Shown here: positions 34,816 to 44,328 of the stretch, piece after piece
Layout: each line of letters opens with the position of its first letter
How positions within the stretch are numbered: position 1 is the stretch's first letter
DNA from: Cyclobacteriaceae bacterium YHN15
GTDB lineage: Bacteria; Bacteroidota; Bacteroidia; Cytophagales; Cyclobacteriaceae
Length of the DNA stretch: 64,000 nt
Assembly (NCBI GenBank): GCA_003797895.1
Contig: RKQB01000013.1
Coordinates: 1 to 64,000, forward strand
Direction: 5' to 3'
Made by a program: the position numbers and the translations under genes
Notes under the pieces: model-generated
The model's database searches: none
What the model saw: the letters and a program-made list of their open reading frames with translations, nothing else
What the model was told of the DNA's origin: nothing

Positions 34816-35772
34816 ATGAAAAACAAAAGCATTTTCAACGCTCTTTTAAAATTTCCCTTGATGGGATTAGTCTTTGTATTTGCATTTTCATCTTGTAATG
34901 ATGACGATGATATGCCACCTGTACAGGAGGAACCTAACATTGTAGAAGTTGCTGCATCTAATCCTAATTTCTCCACCCTTGTAGCAGCTGTAGAAGCAGC
35001 TGATTTGGTTGAAACTTTATCAGGTCCAGGTCCATTTACTGTATTTGCCCCATCTAACGATGCTTTCGATAGCTTTCTTGAAGATAACAACCTTACTGCA
35101 AATCAACTTTTGGCTGCAGATAACTTGGGAGAAATTTTGACTTACCATGTTTTAGGTGCTTCTGTTCCTGCTGCATCAGTAAGTCCAGGAAGTGTTGCCA
35201 CGGTATCTGGTGATCCATTTTTCGTAAGTGCTGCACCTAATGGTGATCTTTGGATCAACGGAAATACTAAAATCGTTGCAACAGACGTCACTGCTTCCAA
35301 TGGAATTATTCATGTGTTAGACTATGTTATCACAGCCCCGACAAACAACATTGCTGAAATTGCAATTGCTTCCGCTACATCCGCAACGCCAGAGTTTACC
35401 CAATTGGTAGCTGCTTTGGTAAGAGCAGATTTAGCAGGTGCTTTCACCGGTGGATTTGAGGATAATTTGACTGTTTTTGCTCCTACCGATGCTGCTTTTG
35501 AAGCATTATATGAAGCTTTGGGTGTTGATGGTGTCGACGATATTCCTTTGGAGACTTTAACCAATGTATTGTTGTACCACGTAGTACCTGCAAGGGCTTT
35601 TTCTCAGGATTTGAGAGATGGAGCAGAGTTACCAACGCTATTGGAAGGTTCAACCTTAACAGTTGATTTGGGTTCTTTACAAATCAACGATTCCAATTTA
35701 GTGCCTTCAGCATTGAATATTCATGCTACTAATGGTGTAATTCACGTAATTGATTCAGTTTTATTGCCATAA
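34816..35772 (+). CDS. Two-domain fasciclin (FAS1) lipoprotein
   Basis: A 318-aa lipoprotein (lipobox AFSSC, Cys27, then an Asp-rich spacer NDDDD typical of surface export in Bacteroidota). It has two FAS1 domains: about 45-175 (NFSTLVAAVEAADL, FTVFAPSNDAF, NGIIHVLDYVI) and 185-318 (LVAALVRADL, LTVFAPTDAAF, NGVIHVIDSVLLP). An adhesive or matrix role is likely. The secreted single-domain protein at 14759 shares these signatures. An AT-rich leader precedes it, and a terminator follows. Confidence 0.93.
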   Translation: MKNKSIFNALLKFPLMGLVFVFAFSSCNDDDDMPPVQEEPNIVEVAASNPNFSTLVAAVEAADLVETLSGPGPFTVFAPSNDAFDSFLEDNNLTANQLLAADNLGEILTYHVLGASVPAASVSPGSVATVSGDPFFVSAAPNGDLWINGNTKIVATDVTASNGIIHVLDYVITAPTNNIAEIAIASATSATPEFTQLVAALVRADLAGAFTGGFEDNLTVFAPTDAAFEALYEALGVDGVDDIPLETLTNVLLYHVVPARAFSQDLRDGAELPTLLEGSTLTVDLGSLQINDSNLVPSALNIHATNGVIHVIDSVLLP

Positions 35773-35794
35773 TTATCACTTTGATTTGACTTTG

Positions 35795-35828
35795 GAAGCT
35801 ACTTCAAAAAGGGGTAGCTTCTTTTTTA
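35795..35828 (+). terminator. Intrinsic terminator after the fasciclin gene
   Basis: An 8-bp stem (35795-35802 with 35814-35821) is followed by a T-run. It lies 23 bp after the stop codon and just ahead of the radical SAM gene. Confidence 0.75.
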
Positions 35829-35856
35829 TTTCAAAGGATTTTGATTACTTCAATCT

Positions 35857-36861
35857 GTGGAAAATCAATGGATCACCGGCATAGCATTTTTTAATCAACT
35901 TACCTGGAAAAAAATTTCCAACCTAATTGGCCTATATCTCTCATTTCATATCAGCAGATGGAGTAAAAAGCCTATAATTTGGGGATACCCTACGACACTT
36001 TCCATAGAACCGACCACCAGTTGTAACCTCCGATGTCCGGAATGCCCCAGTGGATTAAGAAGCTTTACCAGGCCCACCGGTATGTTGGATGAAGAACTCT
36101 TCCAAAAAGTGATTTTGGAAACAGGAAATTATCTTACTTACCTTCATTTGTACTTTCAGGGAGAACCTTATCTTCATCCCAGATTTACAGATTTGGTTCA
36201 AACCGCCGACAAGGCAGGAATTTTTACTTCAACCTCCACCAATGCGCATTACCTAAGCAAGAAAAATGTGGATGATACAATTGCCTCTGGTCTAAAGCAA
36301 TTGATAGTATCTATGGATGGCACCACTCAAGATATTTATCAGGATTACAGGATAGGAGGAAAATTATCCAAAGTAACTTCAGGTCTTGAACTTTTACTGA
36401 ATAGAAGAAAAGCCTTGAACAGGAAATTTCCAAGAGTGGTCCTGCAATTTTTAGTTACAGGTAAAAATGAGCATCAAATTCCGGAATTGAAAAAATGGGC
36501 TAAAGATATAGGGATAGACGAGCTGCAATTAAAATCAATCCAGATATATAATTTTGAAAACGGATCAGGCCTTATTCCTTCAGACCTCAAATATTCCAGG
36601 TACGTTCAGGATACAGCAGGAAAATGGAAATTGAAAAAAACCATAGAAAACAAGTGTTGGCGGATGTGGCAAGGTGCTGTAATTACATGGGATGGGAAAG
36701 TTGTCCCCTGTTGTTTTGACAAAGATGGCTCACATGTCATGGGAAACATCGCTGAAAAACCCTTACAGGTTATCTGGAATGATCCAAAGTACCAAACTTT
36801 CAGAAAAATTTTATTAGAAGACAGAAAGCAGATCGAAATCTGTAAAAACTGCACAGAGTAA
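35857..36861 (+). CDS. Radical SAM/SPASM protein
   Basis: A 334-aa protein with the radical SAM 4Fe-4S motif CNLRCPEC (Cys56, 60, 63) and a C-terminal SPASM-type auxiliary cluster region (CWRMWQGA, GKVVPCCFDKDG, ICKNC). SPASM enzymes modify peptides or mature proteins and can also act on small molecules. The substrate is unknown, and no obvious precursor peptide is next to it. The start is a GTG at 35857; no ATG lies near the conserved N-terminus. It stands just before the export genes of the polysaccharide region. Confidence 0.87.
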   Translation: MENQWITGIAFFNQLTWKKISNLIGLYLSFHISRWSKKPIIWGYPTTLSIEPTTSCNLRCPECPSGLRSFTRPTGMLDEELFQKVILETGNYLTYLHLYFQGEPYLHPRFTDLVQTADKAGIFTSTSTNAHYLSKKNVDDTIASGLKQLIVSMDGTTQDIYQDYRIGGKLSKVTSGLELLLNRRKALNRKFPRVVLQFLVTGKNEHQIPELKKWAKDIGIDELQLKSIQIYNFENGSGLIPSDLKYSRYVQDTAGKWKLKKTIENKCWRMWQGAVITWDGKVVPCCFDKDGSHVMGNIAEKPLQVIWNDPKYQTFRKILLEDRKQIEICKNCTE

Positions 36862-37013
36862 TCTCCATAATCCTGATTTTAGTTTATCGGCTATTTCTTT
36901 ACAAGTGGGAATAGTTATCTTTACACTGTTTTTATTCTGTTTAAATTGGAAAAAATACCCTAAAAGCTTTTGCAGCTTGTGAATGATCATCTGTCCAAAG
37001 CGGGTTAAAATAT

Positions 37014-39647
37014 ATGAGAAACTATTCTTTCAAGAACAATAAGGCCGTTGACACTACGCTTAGATATTTTGCCTTCCTTTTATTGGGGCTTGCATTGCTG
37101 CTCATTGCACCACCTGCAACCCATGCCCAAAGTCTTGCGGATATAGCCTCCATCAATGTGGATGAACTTACAGACGACCAAATCAGGGAATTAGTCAGAA
37201 GAGCCGGTGAAGCCGGAATAACAGAGATGGAATTGGTACAGATGGCGAGGTTGAGGGGATTACCTGCCAGAGAGGCGGAAAAACTTCAAAAAAGAATAGA
37301 AGAACTGGAATTGACCGGTGCAACATTCAAAACCGGGGTCTCCGCATCCAAAAGAGAGCCGAGAAAGCAAGTGGATTTCAGCCAGATAACACAAGGTATA
37401 ATTAAACTCCAATCTGACTTTGAAGGCATAGAAAATGAAAAGTCGAATATATTTGGAGCAGATCTTTTTTACAATAAAAGTAGAAGGCTGAGTTTCGAAC
37501 CCAATATGAACATCGCTACTCCCAGAAACTATATACTGGGACCGGGAGACATGGTGTATGTTGACATTTACGGTCAATCTGAGCAATATTACGAAGCCAA
37601 CATAAATCCTGATGGTTTTTTGATTTTGGACAATATCGGGCCTATCAGTGTATCGGGAAAAACGGTTGAAGAAGCAACCGGGATTATCAAAAACAGACTT
37701 TCAGCATATTATCCGGGAATTGGTGGATCAAGTCCAAGCACATTTATACAGGTAACTTTGGGAAATATACGGACCATACAGGTTCATTTAGTAGGAGAAC
37801 TCAGGTTACCTGGTACATTTACATTAAGTGCATTCAGCACAGTATTCAATGCCCTTTATGCAGCAGGAGGTCCCAATGAAAACGGAACCATGCGAAACAT
37901 AAAGATCATCAGAAACGGGAAAAACATCACATCGGTTGATATTTATGATTTTTTGGTAAATGGGAAGGCAAATTTGGAACTACAGCTACAAGACCAGGAT
38001 GTGGTTTTGGTAGAACCATTTTTGGCAAGGGCAGGAATCAGTGGGGAAGTAAAAAGGCCCAAAATTTTCGAAGTCAAAGAAGGCGATAATTTTGGGGACC
38101 TATTGAGGTATGCGGGAGGATTTACTGATGAGGCATTTAAGGAAAGAATCAATGTAACCAGGATAACTGGTAAAGAAAGGGCGGTTTCCGATATTTATGC
38201 CGACCAATTCGGATTTTTCCTTGTCAAAGGAGGTGATGAATATTTCGTCGGAAAGGTACTCAATAGATATACCAATAGAGTGCAGATTAAGGGGGCAGTA
38301 TTCAGGGAAGGTAATTATTCTCTTACAGAAGGATTGACCCTCGGCCAACTTATCAAAAATGCAGAGGGGCTAAGAGGGGATGCTTATTTAGAAAGAGCGA
38401 GTATACTAAGGTCTTTTGAAGATTTGAGCACAGAAATACTTACAGTAAACTTAAGGGATGTATTAAACGGATCTGTGTCTGATATACCTCTCAAAAGAGA
38501 AGATGTGGTACGGATTTCCAGCATATATGACCTTCAGGAGGAAGTGTATGTCCAGATTAATGGGGAGGTAAAAAATCCGGGAACTTATCCTTTTTCCAAA
38601 AACATGACTGTTGAGGAACTGATTATTATGTCAGGGGGCTTGAGAGAGGCCGCAAATGTGAAAGAGGTTGAAATTGCCAGAAGGTCAAGTGAAACAGCCT
38701 CAGGAACTTTTTCAGATTTGATTCAGGTAAGTGTTGAAGGTGGACTCACAGCAAATAATTCCTCCACTTTTCTAGAACCTTATGACATGGTATTGGTAAG
38801 GAGAAAATCCAATTTCTCTTTGGATAGATTGGTGAAGGTAGAAGGCCAGGTCAATTCTCCTGGAATTTTCTCCATTTATTCTGCAGGGGAAAGAATATCC
38901 AATTTAATCCAAAGGGCCGGTGGCCTTACTGATTTTGCTTATGCCAATGGAGCCACATTGATCAGAAGGACTGAATTTTATGAAACTGAGTCAGAGCAGG
39001 TAAGAAGGCAGAGAAATTTAATGGATTTGCAGCAAAAACTAATGCTGGATCCCAACAACACCGAAGCACAGGAACTACTACTGGACCGATTATTCAAAGA
39101 TTTGGGCAGCAGCCCACAGGACAGCAGTGAAGTATATTCTGCAGCAACCACAAAAAGGGAGGTAATAACAGGAATTACAGAAACAAAGGCTGATTTGGCT
39201 CCTATCAAAATCAGACAGACTGAAGCAGTAGCTATAGATCTGGATGCAATTTTAAGGAATCCGGGATCTGATTTGGATTTAATTTTGGAAGAAGGTGATA
39301 TTATCTCTATTCCAAGGCAATTACAAACCGTTAGGTTGAGGGGAGATGTAGTCTACCCTGCAACAGTGAGGTTTGAGAAGGATAAAAGCATGAAATATTA
39401 CATAGATCGTGCCGGTGGGTTTGACATCAGGGCAAATAGAAAGAGGTCTTATATTGTCTATGCCAATGGGCAGGTGTCCCGGACCAAGAGTTTCATGGGA
39501 ATAAGGTCCTACCCTTCCGTTTTGCCGGGATCAGAGGTTATAGTTCCTACCAAAGGACCAAGGGTTCCAGTAAGGCCATCAGAATTTGTCGGAATTGCCA
39601 CAGGACTGGCTACCCTTGTACTAGTAATTACCCAAATTAATCCATAA
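37014..39647 (+). CDS. Wza-like SLBB polysaccharide export protein
   Basis: An 877-aa outer-membrane export protein, longer than E. coli Wza (379 aa), as is common in Bacteroidota. A signal peptide (about 1-39, before QSLADIAS) is followed by a polysaccharide export domain (YILGPGDMVYVDIYGQSEQ near 178) and several SLBB domains (about 260-800; e.g. VHLVGELRLPGTF, VQINGEVKNPGTYPF, VKVEGQVNSPGIF, VRLRGDVVYPATV). A C-terminal hydrophobic segment ends the protein. The stop overlaps the wzz ATG by one base (TAATG). It should form the channel for polymer export. Confidence 0.93.
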   Translation: MRNYSFKNNKAVDTTLRYFAFLLLGLALLLIAPPATHAQSLADIASINVDELTDDQIRELVRRAGEAGITEMELVQMARLRGLPAREAEKLQKRIEELELTGATFKTGVSASKREPRKQVDFSQITQGIIKLQSDFEGIENEKSNIFGADLFYNKSRRLSFEPNMNIATPRNYILGPGDMVYVDIYGQSEQYYEANINPDGFLILDNIGPISVSGKTVEEATGIIKNRLSAYYPGIGGSSPSTFIQVTLGNIRTIQVHLVGELRLPGTFTLSAFSTVFNALYAAGGPNENGTMRNIKIIRNGKNITSVDIYDFLVNGKANLELQLQDQDVVLVEPFLARAGISGEVKRPKIFEVKEGDNFGDLLRYAGGFTDEAFKERINVTRITGKERAVSDIYADQFGFFLVKGGDEYFVGKVLNRYTNRVQIKGAVFREGNYSLTEGLTLGQLIKNAEGLRGDAYLERASILRSFEDLSTEILTVNLRDVLNGSVSDIPLKREDVVRISSIYDLQEEVYVQINGEVKNPGTYPFSKNMTVEELIIMSGGLREAANVKEVEIARRSSETASGTFSDLIQVSVEGGLTANNSSTFLEPYDMVLVRRKSNFSLDRLVKVEGQVNSPGIFSIYSAGERISNLIQRAGGLTDFAYANGATLIRRTEFYETESEQVRRQRNLMDLQQKLMLDPNNTEAQELLLDRLFKDLGSSPQDSSEVYSAATTKREVITGITETKADLAPIKIRQTEAVAIDLDAILRNPGSDLDLILEEGDIISIPRQLQTVRLRGDVVYPATVRFEKDKSMKYYIDRAGGFDIRANRKRSYIVYANGQVSRTKSFMGIRSYPSVLPGSEVIVPTKGPRVPVRPSEFVGIATGLATLVLVITQINP

Positions 39648-40714
39648 TGGCGGAGCATATCATAGATGATAAAATTACCCTAAAAGAAGTGATCCAGCGT
39701 TTCCGGTATTGGATGGTTTTTTTCATCGGTAAATGGAAAACACTTCTGATTGCAGGAATGATTGGTTTGATTTTAGGTGCATTGGTCTCTTTTCTTAAAA
39801 AGCCGGTTTACCATGCGGAAACCACATTTGTTTTGGAAGAAAACGATATGTCCGGCATGGGCCAGATGTCCGGTTTGGCTTCTTTAATTGGCGTTAACCT
39901 TGGGTCCATAGGCCCTGCTAGTGGTCTTTTTCAGGGAGATAATATCATTGAGTTGTACAAGTCGGACAACCTGTTGAGCAAAACCTTATTGAGTCCATTT
40001 GAGAACAATACTTTACTCATTGACCGTTTTATAAAATTTCAGGAATTAGATAAGAAATGGGCAAAAAAAGTGGATTTTTCAAGCCTTAATTTTTCTATTC
40101 CGAGAGAAAGTTTTTCAGTTACCCAGGATTCTGTTATAAAAGAGGTTTCAAAATTGATAAGGGAAAATCATCTTTCCGTTGAAAAGCCCAATAGAAAACT
40201 TTCCATCATACAGGTTAATGTTTCATCAAAAGATGAGCCCTTTGCCAAAGTCTTTAATGAAACCTTGGTAGAGAATGTCAATGCCTTCTATTTTGAAACC
40301 AAAACGAAGAAAACATCTGAAAATCTGGCTATTCTACAGTCTCAGGCTGATAGTGTACGCACAATCCTGGATGAAAGCATCATGGCTTATGCCAGTACCA
40401 CAGATAGGGTACCCAATCCAAACCCTATCATGCAGACTGCAACGGTGGAAGCCAGAAAAAGGCAGGTGGATGTAACTGCCTCCTCTGCTGTTTATTCCGA
40501 GATCGTCAAAAATCTGGAAATTGCAAAAGTCAACCACAGAAACAATTCACCATTAATCCAAATCATTGACTCGCCGAGATTTCCATTGAGAAGAAGTGAG
40601 ATCAGATTACTCAAAGGCATGATACTGGGTGCTTTTATTAGTGGAATTTTGGCCCTGATCTATCTCTATGTAAGACAATTGTACCGTTTGCATATTGTTG
40701 AGAGCAGAGAATAG
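39647..40714 (+). CDS. Wzz-type chain length determinant
   Basis: A 355-aa inner-membrane polysaccharide co-polymerase. Two membrane segments (about 29-50 and 326-345) flank a periplasmic coiled-coil-rich region. The N-terminal cytoplasmic start and the VYHAETTFVLEE motif are typical of Wzz proteins; LRRSEIRLLKGMILGAF precedes the second helix. No C-terminal tyrosine kinase is fused. It is translationally coupled to the export protein (1-bp overlap) and precedes the flippase by 11 bp. Confidence 0.9.
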   Translation: MAEHIIDDKITLKEVIQRFRYWMVFFIGKWKTLLIAGMIGLILGALVSFLKKPVYHAETTFVLEENDMSGMGQMSGLASLIGVNLGSIGPASGLFQGDNIIELYKSDNLLSKTLLSPFENNTLLIDRFIKFQELDKKWAKKVDFSSLNFSIPRESFSVTQDSVIKEVSKLIRENHLSVEKPNRKLSIIQVNVSSKDEPFAKVFNETLVENVNAFYFETKTKKTSENLAILQSQADSVRTILDESIMAYASTTDRVPNPNPIMQTATVEARKRQVDVTASSAVYSEIVKNLEIAKVNHRNNSPLIQIIDSPRFPLRRSEIRLLKGMILGAFISGILALIYLYVRQLYRLHIVESRE

Positions 40715-40725
40715 ACTTTTTAATA

Positions 40726-42042
40726 ATGCTTGATAAAATCCTTTCTTATCAATTCGGCAATCTGATCAAGAACAAATCTATTCAGAACTTTATTTTTTTG
40801 GGTTTCATCCAATCTTCAAATATTCTGATTTCGTTGGTTTCCATTCCCCTTTTGATTCAGACAATCGGGGTAGATCAGTTTGGCTTGGTAAATCTGGCTT
40901 TATCCGTCATTATTCTTTTGAATATCCTGGTAGGCTTTGGCTATAATCTGAGTGGGCCCAGGGAGGTGGCCATCAACCAGAAAAACAAAAAAAAACTTTC
41001 CCATGTGGTTTCCAATATCATATTCAGTAAAGTAACCTTGGCTTCTTTTGCTGCAATCATGATTTTTGTTGCAGTATTCGTATTGAATCTTTTCAAAGAT
41101 TATCAGACCATTCTGGTTTATTCCATCTTGTTGCTTTTTTCGGAAGCCACCATTCCCTTATGGTTTTTTCAGGGAATGGAACGGATGAAGATGATCTCCA
41201 TGGCAAATGTCTTCAGTAAGCTACTTTATCTCTTGGGCATTGCTTTGTTTATTCACCAACCTGAACAGGCAAAATGGGTTAACTTTATATTGGGCGGTGC
41301 CGGCTTATTCATCAATATTTTTGTGCTGGTTTACATACATTATGAGTTGGAAATACTCTTTTATAAACCAAAAATCAAACAGATTTATCAATCTTTAAAA
41401 GAAAATATATTACTGTTTTTATCAAATCTTGCTTCCCATATTTCCATAAATGGGGGATTGATCATTTTAAGTTTTTTTGCCAATGCAGAAACTTTAGGTA
41501 TGTTCAGTTTGGCGGAAAGAATTACCATGGTACTTCGCATGTTGCCGGCCCTTATTATTCAGGCGGTATTTCCGAGTTTATCCAAAAAATACTTAGATGA
41601 TATCTCTGTTTTTTTCCGATTCTTAAAAAAAGTGTATTTATGGGCTGTTACATTGGGATTGGGACTATCTCTCTTCACTTATTTTTCAGCTCCTTTTATT
41701 ATTCAAGCACTTGCTAAATCTCCCTTGGAAGAATCTGTTCGATATCTAAAAATATTGGCCTTCGTGCCGCTTCTGGCCACGCTAAATGTTGCCAATGTAC
41801 TTGTGTTACTGGTCCTGGACAAAAAGTATTTATTGTTCAACTCGTCGTGGCTCATGTGCCTTTACATGATCACAGCCTCTTTGGTTCTTACCATAAAATT
41901 TGGGGGTATAGGACTATGTTTTGCCCTGCTTTCCACAGAAGTGGTTATTTTTATCATCTGTACCTTGTTGATCTTATTAAAAAACAAAGAATTGTTCCAT
42001 GGTTTCAAAAACGCCTTCTTCGGTAGCAGTCATTCTCGTTAA
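40726..42042 (+). CDS. Wzx-type oligosaccharide flippase (first)
   Basis: A 438-aa MATE/MOP-superfamily protein with about 12-14 membrane helices. It resembles RfbX/Wzx flippases that move lipid-linked repeats across the inner membrane (LVSIPLLIQTIGVDQFGLVNLA, WFFQGMERMK). A second flippase lies at 56218. Its 3' end overlaps the glycosyltransferase gene at 41999 by 44 bp. Confidence 0.9.
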   Translation: MLDKILSYQFGNLIKNKSIQNFIFLGFIQSSNILISLVSIPLLIQTIGVDQFGLVNLALSVIILLNILVGFGYNLSGPREVAINQKNKKKLSHVVSNIIFSKVTLASFAAIMIFVAVFVLNLFKDYQTILVYSILLLFSEATIPLWFFQGMERMKMISMANVFSKLLYLLGIALFIHQPEQAKWVNFILGGAGLFINIFVLVYIHYELEILFYKPKIKQIYQSLKENILLFLSNLASHISINGGLIILSFFANAETLGMFSLAERITMVLRMLPALIIQAVFPSLSKKYLDDISVFFRFLKKVYLWAVTLGLGLSLFTYFSAPFIIQALAKSPLEESVRYLKILAFVPLLATLNVANVLVLLVLDKKYLLFNSSWLMCLYMITASLVLTIKFGGIGLCFALLSTEVVIFIICTLLILLKNKELFHGFKNAFFGSSHSR

Positions 42043-42937
42043 TTGGAACGGATATGACCTGACCAAAAGATGCTTGCAATCTTTGGAAAAGGTGAGCTAT
42101 ACCAAGCATTCTGTCATTATCGTGGACAACGCCTCAGCAGATGATTCTTATGAAAAATTAAAAAATGAATTTAAAGCTCCCTTATTCCTGAGAAATGAGG
42201 AGAATCTGGGCTTTACCGGAGGAAACAATATTGGAATTTCTTATGCCCTTGAAAAGGGCTTTGACTATATTCTGCTGCTCAACAATGACACGGTTGTCAG
42301 TCCGGATTTTATAGAAGAGCTTCTCTCCCTCGCCTGGAAAAATCCGAATGTGGGCATGGTACAGCCCTTGATCCTAAATATGGACCCAATCGACCAAATT
42401 TGGAGTGCAGGGGGGAAATTGATATGGAGCTTGGGTATAGCCAAGACTTTGGGAGACCATGCCCTGTTAGCAGATTATCCACTTAAAGACAGGGAGATTG
42501 ATTGGGCCACTGGTTGTTGTATCCTTATCCCCAAAAAAGTCATTCTGCAGGTCGGATCTTTGGAAAATTCCTTTTTTGCCTATTTCGAAGATGTGGATTG
42601 GTCTATACGGGTCAGGCAGGCAGGTTACCCTATCTATTTGGCCTCAAAAAGCATCATTTATCATGAAGGTAGTGCTTCTTCCAAAAAAGCCCATGATGAG
42701 GGGATGTTGAGCCCAAAGGTTTTTTATCTCCACGCCAGAAACCAGTTTTTTCTTTTGAGAAGACATAGCAGATTTCCTGAAACTTTTCTTTCCTGGCCTT
42801 ACCAATTTCTAAAGTATATTACTTGGATGTTCTATTTTTGCCTCAGAGGAAAGTTTAAAAAAATGAAATCCGTGGCCAAAGGAATCCGGGATGGGATTCG
42901 ATTGGACCACCGTAATCCGGATCCCTTATGTCCTTGA
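41999..42937 (+). CDS. Glycosyltransferase family 2, rhamnosyltransferase-like
   Basis: A 312-aa GT-A enzyme. Motifs: VAVILVNWNGYDLTKRCL, VDNASADDS, NLGFTGGNN and the DxD-like LLLNNDTVV, followed by an acceptor-side ATGCCILIPKK and FFAYFEDVDWSIRVRQAG. This resembles rhamnosyl-type transferases. A hydrophobic amphipathic C-terminus suggests membrane association. Start within the flippase gene (44-bp overlap) and a 10-bp overlap with the polymerase gene show tight operon packing. Confidence 0.9.
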   Translation: MVSKTPSSVAVILVNWNGYDLTKRCLQSLEKVSYTKHSVIIVDNASADDSYEKLKNEFKAPLFLRNEENLGFTGGNNIGISYALEKGFDYILLLNNDTVVSPDFIEELLSLAWKNPNVGMVQPLILNMDPIDQIWSAGGKLIWSLGIAKTLGDHALLADYPLKDREIDWATGCCILIPKKVILQVGSLENSFFAYFEDVDWSIRVRQAGYPIYLASKSIIYHEGSASSKKAHDEGMLSPKVFYLHARNQFFLLRRHSRFPETFLSWPYQFLKYITWMFYFCLRGKFKKMKSVAKGIRDGIRLDHRNPDPLCP

Positions 42938-44328
42938 TTTTTTTCTCCATAATTGCTCTTTTGACATTGATACTCGTCTTCTGGGTAATCAGCAGGATTC
43001 TATTTGATGGAAAATGGGAGTACAGTATTTATTTTCTGCTGGTATTTCTTCCCTTTTACACCACTATTTTGAGTATTACCTATTTGGCAACCGGATCTTC
43101 ATTTGCTGTCAACATCTTCCAATATTTAAAGGAAATCGTCGTACTTTCAGCTGTATTGAGTTTTATCTTATATCAGAAGAATTTGATTGATTATCCCTTT
43201 AGGCTTCACCGGATAGACCTTCTTTTTCTTGCTTTCCTGGCCTTGGCCTTTGTATTTTTAATTTTACCGATTGGGGAAGCAAGCTTACTGAACAAAACGA
43301 TTTATTTCAAAAATATGCTTATCCCGGCAATTGTTTATTTTTTTGGTAGAAATACCAAATTTTCAGACCGGGAAGTAAAAAGGGTATTCATGGCCATTTT
43401 TTTGATTGCCATCGGGGCTTTTTTAGTAAATGTTTTTGAAAAATCGACAGACACCCACTTGCAGTCATTTACAGGTTATGCTCTTTTTCATCAGGAAATA
43501 AATGATATTGAGCCAACTGGTAACTTTGGTTTGACCTGGACTTTTGAAACACAGGCGGTAACCAAAAGAATGGCCTCTTTTTTTTCTGATCCTTTGGAAT
43601 TGGCGAGCTCGGTATTATTGGGGTTTTCTGCTGGGTTGATTTGGTATTTGACCAGTAAAAGAGAAAACTGGTTTATCTATACTTTGGTAATGATGTGTTC
43701 AATGGGTAGCCTCTTTATGGCGGCCTCCAGGGCAGCTTTTTTGGCTTTCTTTATCATGATATTCTTCGTAGCCATTATTTTCAGATTGTATAAGCTTATC
43801 CTTTCAGGATTTGGGCTCGTCCTCCTTTTTGTCATTTATACAATTATTTTCGCATCGGATGATTTTTATTATTTTCTTGTTGACACCCTTACCTTTGAAA
43901 ATACATCAAGCCTGGGTCACTTAACAGAATGGTTACTGGCATTGGACTCCATGATTGCCAATCCCATGGGCATAGGGCTGGCTATGAGCGGAAGCGTGGG
44001 AAGCGTTGAAGAAGAATTAAGGGTAGGGGGAGAAAATCAATTTCTGATTTTTGGCGTCCAGCTAGGCTGGATTGGAATGTTTCTTTATATCCTTATTCTG
44101 GCCATGAGTATCCTAACAGCCTTGCATGTGTTCAAGAAAAGCGAGGAGTTAATGACTGCCCGAATCGCTTTTGTAGCTGCTTCAGTAAAATTTGGCCTGT
44201 TACTTCCGCTTTTTACTGCCAATGCAGAAGTTTATTCTTATGTTTCCTGGATTACTTGGTGGATGATAGGATACAGTGTCTATGCTTATCAAAGGCTCAA
44301 GCATATAAAAGTCCAAATACATGAATAA
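42928..44328 (+). CDS. Wzy-like O-antigen polymerase/ligase
   Basis: A 466-aa integral membrane protein with about 12 helices and a large periplasmic loop containing RVGGENQFLIFGVQLGW and SRAAFLAFFIM. These fit the O-antigen ligase/polymerase (Wzy_C) family. It probably polymerises the repeat unit in the periplasm. Overlaps: 10 bp with the upstream glycosyltransferase and 8 bp with the next. Confidence 0.85.
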   Translation: MSLIFFSIIALLTLILVFWVISRILFDGKWEYSIYFLLVFLPFYTTILSITYLATGSSFAVNIFQYLKEIVVLSAVLSFILYQKNLIDYPFRLHRIDLLFLAFLALAFVFLILPIGEASLLNKTIYFKNMLIPAIVYFFGRNTKFSDREVKRVFMAIFLIAIGAFLVNVFEKSTDTHLQSFTGYALFHQEINDIEPTGNFGLTWTFETQAVTKRMASFFSDPLELASSVLLGFSAGLIWYLTSKRENWFIYTLVMMCSMGSLFMAASRAAFLAFFIMIFFVAIIFRLYKLILSGFGLVLLFVIYTIIFASDDFYYFLVDTLTFENTSSLGHLTEWLLALDSMIANPMGIGLAMSGSVGSVEEELRVGGENQFLIFGVQLGWIGMFLYILILAMSILTALHVFKKSEELMTARIAFVAASVKFGLLLPLFTANAEVYSYVSWITWWMIGYSVYAYQRLKHIKVQIHE

